Shown: piece after piece, positions 52,941 to 61,772 of the stretch
How the letters are laid out: the number at the start of each line of letters is the position of its first letter
Numbering within the stretch: the stretch's first letter is position 1
NCBI RefSeq assembly: GCF_000014005.1
Contig: NC_008009.1
Coordinates: 2,542,001-2,606,000 of the forward strand
Length of the DNA stretch: 64,000 nucleotides
Reading direction: 5' to 3'
Origin: Candidatus Koribacter versatilis Ellin345
Lineage (GTDB): Bacteria > Acidobacteriota > Terriglobia > Terriglobales > Acidobacteriaceae
The notes under the pieces: generated by a model
Database searches by the model: none
Told to the model about the DNA's origin: nothing
Seen by the model: the letters and a program-made list of their open reading frames with translations, nothing else
Translations under genes and position numbers: made by a program

Positions 52941-54806
52941 ATGCCTGACCCAGATACCACTCCCACGCTCGTCGAGCCGACTACGAATGTGGATGATCCT
53001 GCAGACAACCAACAAGTAGAAGCAACGAAGGAAACTTCGAAGGTCGCACAAAAGCGGAGTCCCACGAGCAGCGACACGTGGATCGGCTATGTATTTTGGC
53101 TGATCATCATCTTTTGGATTCTGGTGGTGAAAGTTCCACCTATGCACGCGTTTTTTTGGCGGTATTGGTGGGAGTCGCTCATAACCCTGGTGTTGTTGAT
53201 CGCGGTGATTGGATCGTACGCGCCGTGGCGGCAGAAGATTCGGAGCAGCGTACACACACGGGTTGGCTCGGTGATCGTGGCGCTCGCGGGTATCTCGATT
53301 CTTGAGGGCGCTATCAGCGTTCTTCCACAGCGATACCAGATCCTGGCGTTGCGCTCCACCTTCCTGCTGGTGGTGTGCCTGTTTCCGGTGATCCTGTATT
53401 ACCTGTTCATCACAACGCGAAAGTACAGCTTACTGAATGAATTCATCACCAACCTGGAACGTCTCGGATTGCTGCGCGAACGAGTGACGACTCCGCGTTC
53501 GGCTTCATCTGCCGCGAAGGAGATCGCCCCGGACTCAGCGTTGAATTTGCGTATTCTGACATATTTGCAAAAATTCGAGGCGGTTTACGGAAGCCTGGAT
53601 CCAGAACTCGTGAGCGAACTCGTGGCTGCTACAGACCCAGCGGCGGTGTTTGCGAAGCCGGAGTGGAACCGACGCGCCACTGCGGGATTCTCCAGCATCT
53701 TTACTCCTGAAACTACGGCTCCACTGGTTACAGCTACCGGGCTGATTGCGCTCGGGTGGATCCTGGCGTTACCGCCATGGCAGGCGGCTGCGCCCCAGCC
53801 GCTTGCGGCTCAAGCCAAGAGCGCCAACACGCAGGTGCTTTCGGCAGCGACGCCGGGATTGCCGACGAGCGCAACTGGAAGTACGGAGACTCCGCTGCCC
53901 GCGAAGGCCGCAGATGCCGCGCCGTCGACGGTGGCACAGACGAACACAGTGTCGTGGCTGCGGGCTTTGTATCCGGACGAATCGCCGGTGTATTTCGCGT
54001 TCCTGGGCGCATATTTCTTCTCGATTCAAATGCTGTTCCGCCGATATGTGTTGAAAGACTTGCGCTCGAGCGCCTATGTAGCAGTGTCGCTGCGGATTGT
54101 GATGGCGGTAATGGGGACGTGGGTGATGATTCCGACCGCGCGCACGTTGCACATCCTGGATAGCTCCTCAGACCTGAACACCAATTCCAAGCTGCTGGTG
54201 CTGAGCTTTGTGATCGGAGTGTTTCCGCCGGTGATCTGGCAATTCCTGCAGGCGGCGTTCAAGAAGATCAGCGGGGCACGATATTTCTTGCCGAGCTTGA
54301 GTTCGGAGTTGCCGCTGAGCAGCCTTGATGGACTGACCGTGTGGCACGAGGCGAGACTCGAAGAAGAAGACATTGAGAATGTGCCGAACATGGCAACGGC
54401 GAGCATTGTGGACCTGATGCTGTACACGCGCTTTTCGCCGGACCGGATCATTGACTGGATCGACCAGTCGATTCTTTACACCCAGCTCGGACCTGACCGA
54501 AAGATCGGAAACAGTGAGGTTACGGTGCGGGCGAAGTTGCGGTCACATGGAATCCGCACAGCAACGGCATTGCTGGAAGCGTATCGGAAAGCGACAGACC
54601 CAGAAGATAAGAGGGGGTTCGAGGCGATTCTCGAAAGCGACGGACGGCCACCCATCCGTACGCTGACAGATGCTCTGCTAACAAGTCCGAACCTGGATCT
54701 GGTACGAAACTGGCGCGCTCTGGAGCCATTTGCGGGAGGCGAGTGGGTGTCGCATACGGCTCCGGTACACCATAATCGCGCGTTGGCGGTGCAAGCGAGA
54801 GGGTAG
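52941..54806 (+). CDS. Large membrane protein of unknown function
   Basis: The 621-residue protein begins at ATG 52941 with a charged N-terminus (TTNVDDPADNQQVEATKETS). Hydrophobic segments lie near 47-67, 76-92, 110-130, 140-160 and 275-290. An Ala/Ser/Thr-rich linker follows (about 290-345), then more segments at about 365-440. The soluble C-terminus has LPLSSLDGLTVWHEARLEEEDIENVPNMATA and FSPDRIIDWIDQSIL, a helical pattern seen in other uncharacterised membrane proteins. No catalytic motif was recognised. The spacer to the GYD gene is 76 bases. Confidence 0.78.
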   Translation: MPDPDTTPTLVEPTTNVDDPADNQQVEATKETSKVAQKRSPTSSDTWIGYVFWLIIIFWILVVKVPPMHAFFWRYWWESLITLVLLIAVIGSYAPWRQKIRSSVHTRVGSVIVALAGISILEGAISVLPQRYQILALRSTFLLVVCLFPVILYYLFITTRKYSLLNEFITNLERLGLLRERVTTPRSASSAAKEIAPDSALNLRILTYLQKFEAVYGSLDPELVSELVAATDPAAVFAKPEWNRRATAGFSSIFTPETTAPLVTATGLIALGWILALPPWQAAAPQPLAAQAKSANTQVLSAATPGLPTSATGSTETPLPAKAADAAPSTVAQTNTVSWLRALYPDESPVYFAFLGAYFFSIQMLFRRYVLKDLRSSAYVAVSLRIVMAVMGTWVMIPTARTLHILDSSSDLNTNSKLLVLSFVIGVFPPVIWQFLQAAFKKISGARYFLPSLSSELPLSSLDGLTVWHEARLEEEDIENVPNMATASIVDLMLYTRFSPDRIIDWIDQSILYTQLGPDRKIGNSEVTVRAKLRSHGIRTATALLEAYRKATDPEDKRGFEAILESDGRPPIRTLTDALLTSPNLDLVRNWRALEPFAGGEWVSHTAPVHHNRALAVQARG

Positions 54807-54882
54807 TGGCGCCGGCGCAGTTAAAAACTTGACTACGCGCAAGCGCGAACCCTATTGTTGCAGACCCTAAGGAGGGACGCCA

Positions 54883-55173
54883 ATGCCACATTACATAAGT
54901 TTGATTCGTTACACGCAGCAGGGAGCAGCGAATATCAAGGAGAGTCCGAAACGCCTCGACGCGGCGAAAAAAGCGGCGAAGGCGGCGAAAGGGAAGGTCC
55001 ACTCATGGTTCCTGACCATGGGCAAATATGACGCTGTGATCATCTCGGAGTTTCCTGACGATGAGACGGCAGCACGATTTCTGTTGTCGACGGGAGCGGC
55101 GGGCAACGTCAGCACCCAGACGCTGAAAGCGTTCACGGAAGACGAATTTCGAAAGATTGCCGGATCGTTGTAG
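54883..55173 (+). CDS. GYD-domain protein
   Basis: The 96-residue cytosolic protein has a ferredoxin-like GYD domain (PHYISLIRYTQQGAANI..., LTMGKYDAVIISEFPDD). AAGGAGGG is about eight bases before the ATG. The family is small, widespread and of unknown function. A terminator follows directly. Confidence 0.88.
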   Translation: MPHYISLIRYTQQGAANIKESPKRLDAAKKAAKAAKGKVHSWFLTMGKYDAVIISEFPDDETAARFLLSTGAAGNVSTQTLKAFTEDEFRKIAGSL

Positions 55174-55196
55174 CGGACTTGATCGGAGACGGACTG

Positions 55197-55217
55197 GCCG
55201 CTCACGGGCGGCTTTTT
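55197..55217 (+). terminator. Intrinsic terminator of the GYD gene
   Basis: GCCGC (55197-55201) pairs with GCGGC (55208-55212), and TTTTT follows. The stem is short but GC-only, and the position fits the gene end at 55173. Confidence 0.75.
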
Positions 55218-55235
55218 CATTGCACGGTTCATCAG

Positions 55236-55991
55236 CTAAGCAGGAGATTCAGCCAGGTGGAGTGCCTTGCGCGTAGCATTCAATGTGTTGATCAGCGATT
55301 CCTTCGGGACCTTCCCTACGATCGGATCGATGATCCAGGCCAAGGCCTTGGGAACATCTCGCGACAGGGAAATGGCGCGGCATTCAATGGACACATCTTC
55401 CTGCTTTTCTTCAAAACGCCAATACGAGTTCAATCGCCATAAGAATCCATGTCCGGTGTCGGGCTGCAGGATTTTTTGGTCTTTCGCGTCCGCGTTCTGG
55501 ACTTCGGAAATGCTCGTTGTGTGCGACCAGCAGGTCCAGCGAGTTGCGCTTATCTGCGAGTAATGGACGGCGTGCTCCGTGTCGAGGACGACGGAGATCA
55601 CTTTTTTCTTGAGCAGGCGCAGGAAGATTTTAAAGTCGTCGCCGGCGTGGGTAACGAGTTTCGACTCCATGACGTCGGGCTTGTAGATTTGCTTGTGATT
55701 GTCATAGTCCTGCACAACGCGGAGAACTTGCGACACTTTGACTCTGGGAATATACGCAGCGCCCACCCAGTCGTGGATCAGGCCTTGGGGCACGTGAATG
55801 GGTTTGGTGCCTGACCAGAACTGCGCCAGAACTTTGCCTTTTGCGACTTCGGAGGAGCGCTTGAGGTCGGCGTCGGCCCAGAGAAACGGATCCGTGGTGG
55901 CGCGCATGGAGGCTTCGGCATCGGCGACGTAAGTCGTGAAGGCCTGCAAGGTCTCGGCGTTCAAACGGATTGGTTCCACCGTTTGCGACAT
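55236..55991 (-). CDS. Unknown protein, SRPBCC-like fold possible
   Basis: The 251-residue cytosolic protein is not recognised by name. Its sequence, with IHDWVGAAYIPRVKVSQVLRVVQDYDNHKQIYKPDVMESKL and a long beta-rich middle, looks like a START/SRPBCC ligand-binding fold. This assignment is weak. There is no signal peptide. It is separated from the tmRNA gene by 37 bases and lies on the same strand. Confidence 0.65.
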   Translation of the reverse strand: MSQTVEPIRLNAETLQAFTTYVADAEASMRATTDPFLWADADLKRSSEVAKGKVLAQFWSGTKPIHVPQGLIHDWVGAAYIPRVKVSQVLRVVQDYDNHKQIYKPDVMESKLVTHAGDDFKIFLRLLKKKVISVVLDTEHAVHYSQISATRWTCWSHTTSISEVQNADAKDQKILQPDTGHGFLWRLNSYWRFEEKQEDVSIECRAISLSRDVPKALAWIIDPIVGKVPKESLINTLNATRKALHLAESPA

Positions 55992-56028
55992 AGATTGTCA
56001 GGGGATGCTTGAAACGAAAAGAAGGAAT

Positions 56029-56395
56029 TGGTGGAGGCGGCGGGAGTTGAACCCGCGTCCGCAAGCGAAGTCAGTCAGGAGCCTACATGTGTAGTCCTAT
56101 TCCATGCGCCGGGATAAACCGGCACCTTCGCGTCTTGGGCTTAGAAAGGACAAGAAACCCAATCGGCTAGCCTGAAGATCTCAATCGAACGCCCAGACGT
56201 AGCGTTCAATCCAGCCTACTGTGCGACGCCCTGACTCCGGCCCGTAGGCGAAGCTGGAGAGGACGGCAACTTAATTAATTAAGCTGCGTAAGCCATCTGC
56301 GTGTTGGCAGATATTGTTTTGCACACGATCACGGGTGCGTGCACCCCGACATGCCTCCTGGCCGCAAACACTTCCGTCGAAGCCGTGACGCCCCC
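56029..56395 (-). ncRNA. ssrA: tmRNA
   Basis: The 367-base gene has the tmRNA ends: 5' GGGGGCG pairs with 3' CGCCTCC ahead of CCA (acceptor-like stem with one G-U pair), and the T-arm GCGGGTTCAACTCCCGC is present. The tag reading frame (56308 to 56279) encodes ANTQMAYAA followed by TAA, with a second in-frame-like TAATTAA run after it. tmRNA rescues stalled ribosomes and marks the incomplete protein with this degradation tag. One-piece layout. Confidence 0.96.
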
Positions 56396-56402
56396 ACGTT
56401 GG

Positions 56403-56432
56403 TTTTGCAACCGGATGATGACTGGTTGTCAA
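56403..56432 (-). promoter_or_regulatory. Probable ssrA promoter
   Basis: On the minus strand TTGACA (56432-56427) is a perfect -35 and lies 37 bases from the tmRNA 5' end, the expected distance. The -10 position reads TGCAAA, a poor match, so strength is uncertain. Confidence 0.5.
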
Positions 56433-56533
56433 AGAGCTAAGTTCAGATTAGCACCGAATCGCCGCCAAAGCGATGAAATGGCACACTGAACTCGGTTACT
56501 CATTGGATGAACTGAGGAGTCGTAAGGATTCTT

Positions 56534-58255
56534 CTAGTCAACCTGGAGGGGTGCGCCGAGGGTGCCAATTTTGCCGTTACCGTCGTCACGGACGACGAAG
56601 AGAAGCTGGTAGTGGCCCTTCGCGATAACCAACTCTTCCGCAAGGCGAAAGCCGTTCTTGTTGACTCCCGGCAGAGATTCGGGCTTGAGATGCGCGCTGA
56701 TGGTCTTGGCAAACACACGGACCGACTTGCCCTTCTCGTCGGTGGCGATGGCTTCAATGTCGAGGCCGATTGCATTATCGGGAGCCGCAATGGAGATGCT
56801 GTTCGCAGGAAAGTGAAGATCGAAGCTCACCTTGCGGGTGTTGTTTTCCGCGGGTGCAGCCTTCGCTATGTGAACTTCCATTGGCACTGCGGTGAACGCA
56901 AGCGGGGAAGAATAGGCGAGTTGCAACTCGTTGCGGGCGCGCTTCGAGTCGGGCGCCGGATTGTCGCCAACGTAGAAACCGTCGCGGGCACGAATCTCGC
57001 CGTGAGCGCCGGCGACCTGCACCTTCAACTTGCGCCAGCCGGGCTTGCGATCGTCGGAAGGAAGGTAATAGCTCAACAGGTAGTACTGCGAGGAATCTTC
57101 TTCCGCGCGGGCAAAGCAGGTGGCGAGGTCGTTCTGGTTGATACAGGGATGGCCGCCAGTGGAGTGGGCAAAGGCGCGTAAGGAATCTTGTGCATTCTGG
57201 CGCGGATCGACGGGCAGAGGAGTTGGGGCTCGAACCCCGGTACGGGAAGCCTGGGTCATGGCGGGCGGACGCGAGCGCGCACTCATGGCGCGTTGCGACA
57301 GGTCGGGTCCGAGGAGCCCTTGGGCGTCCACGGGATACACAGCGATCTCCGCGGCGTTGAGAGCCCGCCATGTGCGCTGGTAATTGTCCATCAAGGTAGT
57401 GTCGATGCCGGTGACGCTGTCCGGATCATTCAGAAGGAAGGGAAGACCACCCGTCGCCCAGATAAGAGTCTTTCGGCCCGGAATGCCGGCATAGGACTGC
57501 GCGATCTGATCGAGTGCATCGAGGGTAGTGAGCGTCTGGATGCGCTGCTTGTAGGCGCCGAAGTCGGCATCGGCGCGCTGATTCATGATCTCGAGCAGTT
57601 GGCTGGCCTCGGTGGAAGAGGGATCGTCGAGGGCATTACTGGATTCCGGATTGACGAAGGCGCCTGTGGCGAGTTCGTCTTGGGTAGAGATATTGGACTT
57701 CAGCTTGTTGAGGGCGGCGATGAGGACGCTGGTGTCGGTGGTAAAGCTGTGCACCGGCCGAAGACCGTTGCGGTTCAGGACATTGAGGGCCGTGGGACCG
57801 TTGTCCTGAAGATGGTTGCTGAGAAACTTGACGATCTCGGCGCGGGCGCGCGCCTGGTAGAGAAAGGGCGTATTCAGCAGATCCACTACGATGATCGTGA
57901 CGCGACGAGTTTGGCCATCGCTCGGAATGAAATTCGAGAACTCGTACTGTGCCGCGGGTCGAGGCTTCAGTGGGGCAGCGGTGGTGGTGATCTCCTCGAA
58001 GTTAGCAATTTCGCGGCGATGACCGTTTTCTTCAAGGGTGAAATCTGTTTGCTTGAGCCCGGTCATGTGCTTGCCGGATTTGTCGTTCACGATGACGGGA
58101 ACCGTGACCAGCTCGGTACGCGAGGAGAATGTAGTCGGCTTGTCTGGAGCTGCGGGCTGCTGCGCAGCGATGGTGGTTCCGAGAAGGATGAGCGCGAGCC
58201 CGAACAGGGTGCGGTGCGTCACGAACTTACTCCCGATGTGAACGTTACATTCCAT
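56534..58255 (-). CDS. VWFA-related acidobacterial protein, copy 1
   Basis: The 573-residue exported protein belongs to the VWFA-related family of Acidobacteria. A signal peptide (about 13-32) is followed by a short beta-domain with VPVIVNDKSGKHMTGLKQTDFTLEENGH (about 50-80), then a von Willebrand-A-like domain with IVVDLLNTPF in place of the usual DxSxS metal site. Later it has GRKTLIWATGGLPF, YQRTWRALNAAEIAVYPVDAQGL, and TGGHPCINQNDL with a conserved AEEDSSQYYLLSYYLPSDDRKPGWRKLKV run. The function is unknown. It is the last of three tandem paralogues; the second lies 15 bases upstream. Confidence 0.88.
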   Translation of the reverse strand: MECNVHIGSKFVTHRTLFGLALILLGTTIAAQQPAAPDKPTTFSSRTELVTVPVIVNDKSGKHMTGLKQTDFTLEENGHRREIANFEEITTTAAPLKPRPAAQYEFSNFIPSDGQTRRVTIIVVDLLNTPFLYQARARAEIVKFLSNHLQDNGPTALNVLNRNGLRPVHSFTTDTSVLIAALNKLKSNISTQDELATGAFVNPESSNALDDPSSTEASQLLEIMNQRADADFGAYKQRIQTLTTLDALDQIAQSYAGIPGRKTLIWATGGLPFLLNDPDSVTGIDTTLMDNYQRTWRALNAAEIAVYPVDAQGLLGPDLSQRAMSARSRPPAMTQASRTGVRAPTPLPVDPRQNAQDSLRAFAHSTGGHPCINQNDLATCFARAEEDSSQYYLLSYYLPSDDRKPGWRKLKVQVAGAHGEIRARDGFYVGDNPAPDSKRARNELQLAYSSPLAFTAVPMEVHIAKAAPAENNTRKVSFDLHFPANSISIAAPDNAIGLDIEAIATDEKGKSVRVFAKTISAHLKPESLPGVNKNGFRLAEELVIAKGHYQLLFVVRDDGNGKIGTLGAPLQVD

Positions 58256-58270
58256 TCCGAGTCCCTTTGT

Positions 58271-59986
58271 TTATTCAAGATGGATTGGCACGGTGACGCT
58301 GCCCATTTTGCCGGACTGGCCGTCGCGGACAACGAAGCGGAGGAGCGTGGCTTTGCCGGCGGGGACGACGAGGTCGCTGGTGAAGCTGACGCCTTCCTTC
58401 ATGACCTTCGCGATGTTGTCGGGCTTGATGTGGGCGTCAATGGTTTGGCCGAGGACGCGGGCAAGCTGCCCCTTGCCATTTTCGACAACGGCGCCGATAT
58501 CAACGTAAACGTGGTTGTTGTCGGCGATGTCGATGGTGAGCGCGCCCGATTGCGCTAGCAACGTGAAGGAAACGTTGTGGTCTCCGTTCGCGGCCTTGGT
58601 GATTTCCTTGAGTTGGATGGCGAGCGGGATTGAAGTGTAGTCAATCGGGGAGACAGCGGCGGTATCGAGTTGTTCTTTGAGGCTGCCTTCCGAGTGCTGC
58701 TTGGTATCGCCGATAAAGAAACCGTCGCGGGCGCGGATTTCGACGGACGACACGGCGACGTGGACCTTCAACTTTCGCCAGCCGGGCTTACGGTCGTTCT
58801 GGGACAGGTAATAGCTCAGCAGATAGTACTGCGAAGAATCGGTCGCGGCCTTCGCGAAGCAGTTAGCTAGATCGTTGGTGTTGAGGCAGGCCTGACCGCC
58901 GGTGGCGGCTGCGAAGGTACGCAGCGAGTCTTCGATGTTGGTGCGGGCATCAATGGGCAGTCTCGTCGGACGATTCGGAGCCAGCGATGATCCGCGCGAC
59001 GCGACAGACGTGCGGGACGACGCGAAGCCGCGCTGCGACGTGTCGGGCGGAAGCAGGCCTTGGGAATCGATTGGATAAAGCGCGATGTTGGCGGCGTTGA
59101 GGATCTGCCAGGTGCGCTCGTAGTTCTGCATCAGCGAACTATCAATGCCGATGACGCTGCGGGGATCATTGAGGAAAAACGGAAAGCCGCCGGTCGCCCA
59201 AAGGAGCGCTTTCCGTCCGGGAATTCCGGCGTAGGCCTGGCCGATCTGCTCGAGTGCTTTGAGAGTCTTCTGGGTGTTGAGGCGCTGATCGTAAGCAGCG
59301 TAGTCGGCATCAACGCGCTCGGCCATCACTTCGAGGAGTTGTGTGGAGGTGTCGGCGACATTGATGTCGGCCGTGGCGTCGTCAAAGGGATGCGGGCTGT
59401 CGGGGTTCACCAGGTTGCCGGCCGCCTGCAGGTCCTGCGAAGAGAGCTTTCCGTTCACCAGCTTGAGAGCGTCGATCAGGACGGAAGTATTGCTAGTGAA
59501 GCTGTGGATCTGCTTTAAGCCGTTGCCATCCAGAATACAAAGGGAAGTGGGGCCGTTATCTTCCACATGCTTTGAGAGGTAGGAAATGATCTCTTTGCGC
59601 GTTTGCGCCTGGTGACGGAACGGGGTATTCAGCAGATCGATAACGATGATCGAGGTGCGGCGGACGTTGGCATCCGTGGGAATGAAGTTAGAGTATTCAC
59701 GCGCGACCTTGTCGGGAACACGGTAGGCTTCGGAAGTCGGTGAAATCTCTTCAAAGTGAGAGATCTCGCGACGGGAGCCGTTCTCTTCAAGGGTGAAATC
59801 AGATTGTTTGAGGCCGGTGATGTGCTTGCCGCTCTTGTCGGTGACGACAACGGGAACGGTGACGAGCTCGGTCTGTGTGCGGAACGTAGGGAGCGGGACA
59901 GCGCCTGAGGCTGCCTGGCCGGAAGACTTTGCGAGCACAGAGGGGAGCATAGCTGCAAGAAGGAAGATGGGAAGGGGCCGGATCAT
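58271..59986 (-). CDS. VWFA-related acidobacterial protein, copy 2
   Basis: From the ATG at 59986 (GGAG nine bases upstream) this is a 571-residue secreted protein, closely similar to copy 1: VPVVVTDKSGKHITGLKQSDF, IVIDLLNTPFRHQAQTRKEI, GRKALLWATGGFPFFLND, and SSQYYLLSYYLSQNDRKPGWRKLKV. The vWA site is degenerate in the same way. The signal peptide is MIRPLPIFLLAAMLPSVLAK. It sits between copies 1 and 3, with only 15 bases to copy 1, so these two are probably co-transcribed. Confidence 0.88.
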   Translation of the reverse strand: MIRPLPIFLLAAMLPSVLAKSSGQAASGAVPLPTFRTQTELVTVPVVVTDKSGKHITGLKQSDFTLEENGSRREISHFEEISPTSEAYRVPDKVAREYSNFIPTDANVRRTSIIVIDLLNTPFRHQAQTRKEIISYLSKHVEDNGPTSLCILDGNGLKQIHSFTSNTSVLIDALKLVNGKLSSQDLQAAGNLVNPDSPHPFDDATADINVADTSTQLLEVMAERVDADYAAYDQRLNTQKTLKALEQIGQAYAGIPGRKALLWATGGFPFFLNDPRSVIGIDSSLMQNYERTWQILNAANIALYPIDSQGLLPPDTSQRGFASSRTSVASRGSSLAPNRPTRLPIDARTNIEDSLRTFAAATGGQACLNTNDLANCFAKAATDSSQYYLLSYYLSQNDRKPGWRKLKVHVAVSSVEIRARDGFFIGDTKQHSEGSLKEQLDTAAVSPIDYTSIPLAIQLKEITKAANGDHNVSFTLLAQSGALTIDIADNNHVYVDIGAVVENGKGQLARVLGQTIDAHIKPDNIAKVMKEGVSFTSDLVVPAGKATLLRFVVRDGQSGKMGSVTVPIHLE

Positions 59987-60079
59987 GACATGGAACTCCA
60001 CTGCCACAGTGAGACTCCGCGAACCGAATTAAAGCAGGAGCGATGGATCGCCGCAAGCGGCCTTATAGTGACGGGCTCG

Positions 60080-61714
60080 TTATTTTGAGTTGGTATTCAA
60101 GCGTGCGACCACGCTGCCGATTTTGCCCGTGAGGTTATCGCGAATTACGAATTTCACTCGATTCGTATTCGCGGGAAGGGTGATCGTGTCGTGCATCGCA
60201 AAACCCTGGCTCTCGATGTGGTCCGCGTTCTCGAGAGTGAGGTTTCCGGTGATGCGTCGTGCGAAGATGCCGCTGGACTGATGGTGTGGACCGAGGGCGA
60301 CGGCGGCAAATTCGATGTTGGCAAAATTGTTGTTTTCGCGATCGATGCGGAAGGAGCGCGGTGGTACCGTGAGATCGAACGTGAGGTTAGCGCCGGAAGC
60401 CAGCGCGGAGACCTTGATTGCGATCGGAAAGCCGGTGTAGGCGACGGGGGAGGCGAATGCGAGTTCCATTTCCATCTTGAGGCTCTTCGGTTCCGGCTTT
60501 TCGGAATAGCCGGAGAAGAATCCGTCGCGGGTGCGAACCGCGGTCTCCTTGCGGTCGACCTTCACCTTGATCTTCTCCCATTGCGGTTTGCCGTGGCTTT
60601 CGTGCGGCAAATAATAGCCGATTTCGTAGTACTGAACCGCGTCCTGCACGGCGTTGCGAATGCCCACCCCTATGTCGTTGCGATTGTAGAAGGCGGTGCC
60701 GCCTGTGGCGTCGGCGAACGCATTCATCGTGGATGTGAGGTTCAGGTGCTTGCTCATGGACTCGAGCCCAAGACCGTGGGCATCAACCGGGTAGACAGAG
60801 AAGTTCGCCGCGTTGAGAACGAGAAAGGTGCGGCGATAGGTGTCGAGCATGATGTCGCCGTACGCGGAGATTGAAGTTGGATCCAGGATATTCATTGGCA
60901 AGCCGCCGGTGATCCAGATCATGATCTTGCGCCCAGGGATGCCGGAGTAGGCGTGGGCCAGTTGTTCGAGAGAAAAAAGGGTGATCTCGACGTCATGATG
61001 CGTGCGGTAGCTTTGATACGCGGCCTCGGGGTTCGGGTTCGAGGTGCCGAGTTTGGTGCCGGGGCCGCCGATCGAATTCTGAAGTTGAGCAACGGTTTCC
61101 TGATACTGGTTGTAGAGGTACTTGTCTCCGAGGTCCCATCCGAATGTTGCCGATTCGTGAAGGTCTGTCGGGTTCGGGGTGCCGACCCGATCGAGGGCAG
61201 TCTCTAGAATGCGCGGGTCTGAGTGCAGTCCGAAAATCTCGTGGAGTCCTGTACTGTTAATGACCATTAACGATACGGGGATGTGGGCGTCGATCAGCAC
61301 CTTGGCGTTATTAAATAGGGCCCGTCGCGCGTCAGCCGAGTCGGCGAAAGGTGTGTTAAGGAGGTCCATAACGATGACCATCACGCGGCGCGAGACGTTG
61401 TCAGTCGGGACGGCGTTGGAAAAGACGCCGTCGGGAGTCTGGTGCGGGGGAAGCGCCGTGTCCTGGGTGTTGATCTCATCGAAGACGGCGATCGGCATTG
61501 ATTTGCCGTTTTGCAGGACGGCGAAATCCTCCTTCTTTAGCCCTTTGACGTGCTGGCCGGACTTGTCGGTAACCACCACCGGCACCATGACCAATTCTGA
61601 CCGCGATGTAAACTTAGGGATGCCGCTGTCTGAGGCAGGCGCTGTTTGGGCGAAGGTGAGTGGGACAAACAGGGTGGAGAGAAGGACAACTTTTGCGACG
61701 AATTGAGTTCGCAT
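60080..61714 (-). CDS. VWFA-related acidobacterial protein, copy 3
   Basis: From the ATG at 61714 (AAAGGAG eight bases upstream) the protein has 544 residues. It has the same domain order as copies 1 and 2 but has diverged more: VPVVVTDKSGQHVKGLKKEDFAV, IVMDLLNTPFADSADARRAL, GRKIMIWITGGLPMNILD, and AVQYYEIGYYLPHESHGKPQWEKIKVKV. It has a signal peptide (MRTQFVAKVVLLSTLFVPLTFAQ). The 93-base gap to copy 2 and the divergence suggest an older duplication. It is divergent from bshC, with 58 bases between the starts. Confidence 0.88.
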   Translation of the reverse strand: MRTQFVAKVVLLSTLFVPLTFAQTAPASDSGIPKFTSRSELVMVPVVVTDKSGQHVKGLKKEDFAVLQNGKSMPIAVFDEINTQDTALPPHQTPDGVFSNAVPTDNVSRRVMVIVMDLLNTPFADSADARRALFNNAKVLIDAHIPVSLMVINSTGLHEIFGLHSDPRILETALDRVGTPNPTDLHESATFGWDLGDKYLYNQYQETVAQLQNSIGGPGTKLGTSNPNPEAAYQSYRTHHDVEITLFSLEQLAHAYSGIPGRKIMIWITGGLPMNILDPTSISAYGDIMLDTYRRTFLVLNAANFSVYPVDAHGLGLESMSKHLNLTSTMNAFADATGGTAFYNRNDIGVGIRNAVQDAVQYYEIGYYLPHESHGKPQWEKIKVKVDRKETAVRTRDGFFSGYSEKPEPKSLKMEMELAFASPVAYTGFPIAIKVSALASGANLTFDLTVPPRSFRIDRENNNFANIEFAAVALGPHHQSSGIFARRITGNLTLENADHIESQGFAMHDTITLPANTNRVKFVIRDNLTGKIGSVVARLNTNSK

Positions 61715-61772
61715 ACATCCAACTCCTTTGCCAAACCGCTGACAGCTTGGTACATGTTCCCGGAGAGCGTGA

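Noticed and set aside
57188-58558. Plus-strand open frame of 456 codons
   Set aside because: It is antisense to the VWFA-related genes and spans the gap between two of them; no domain is visible.
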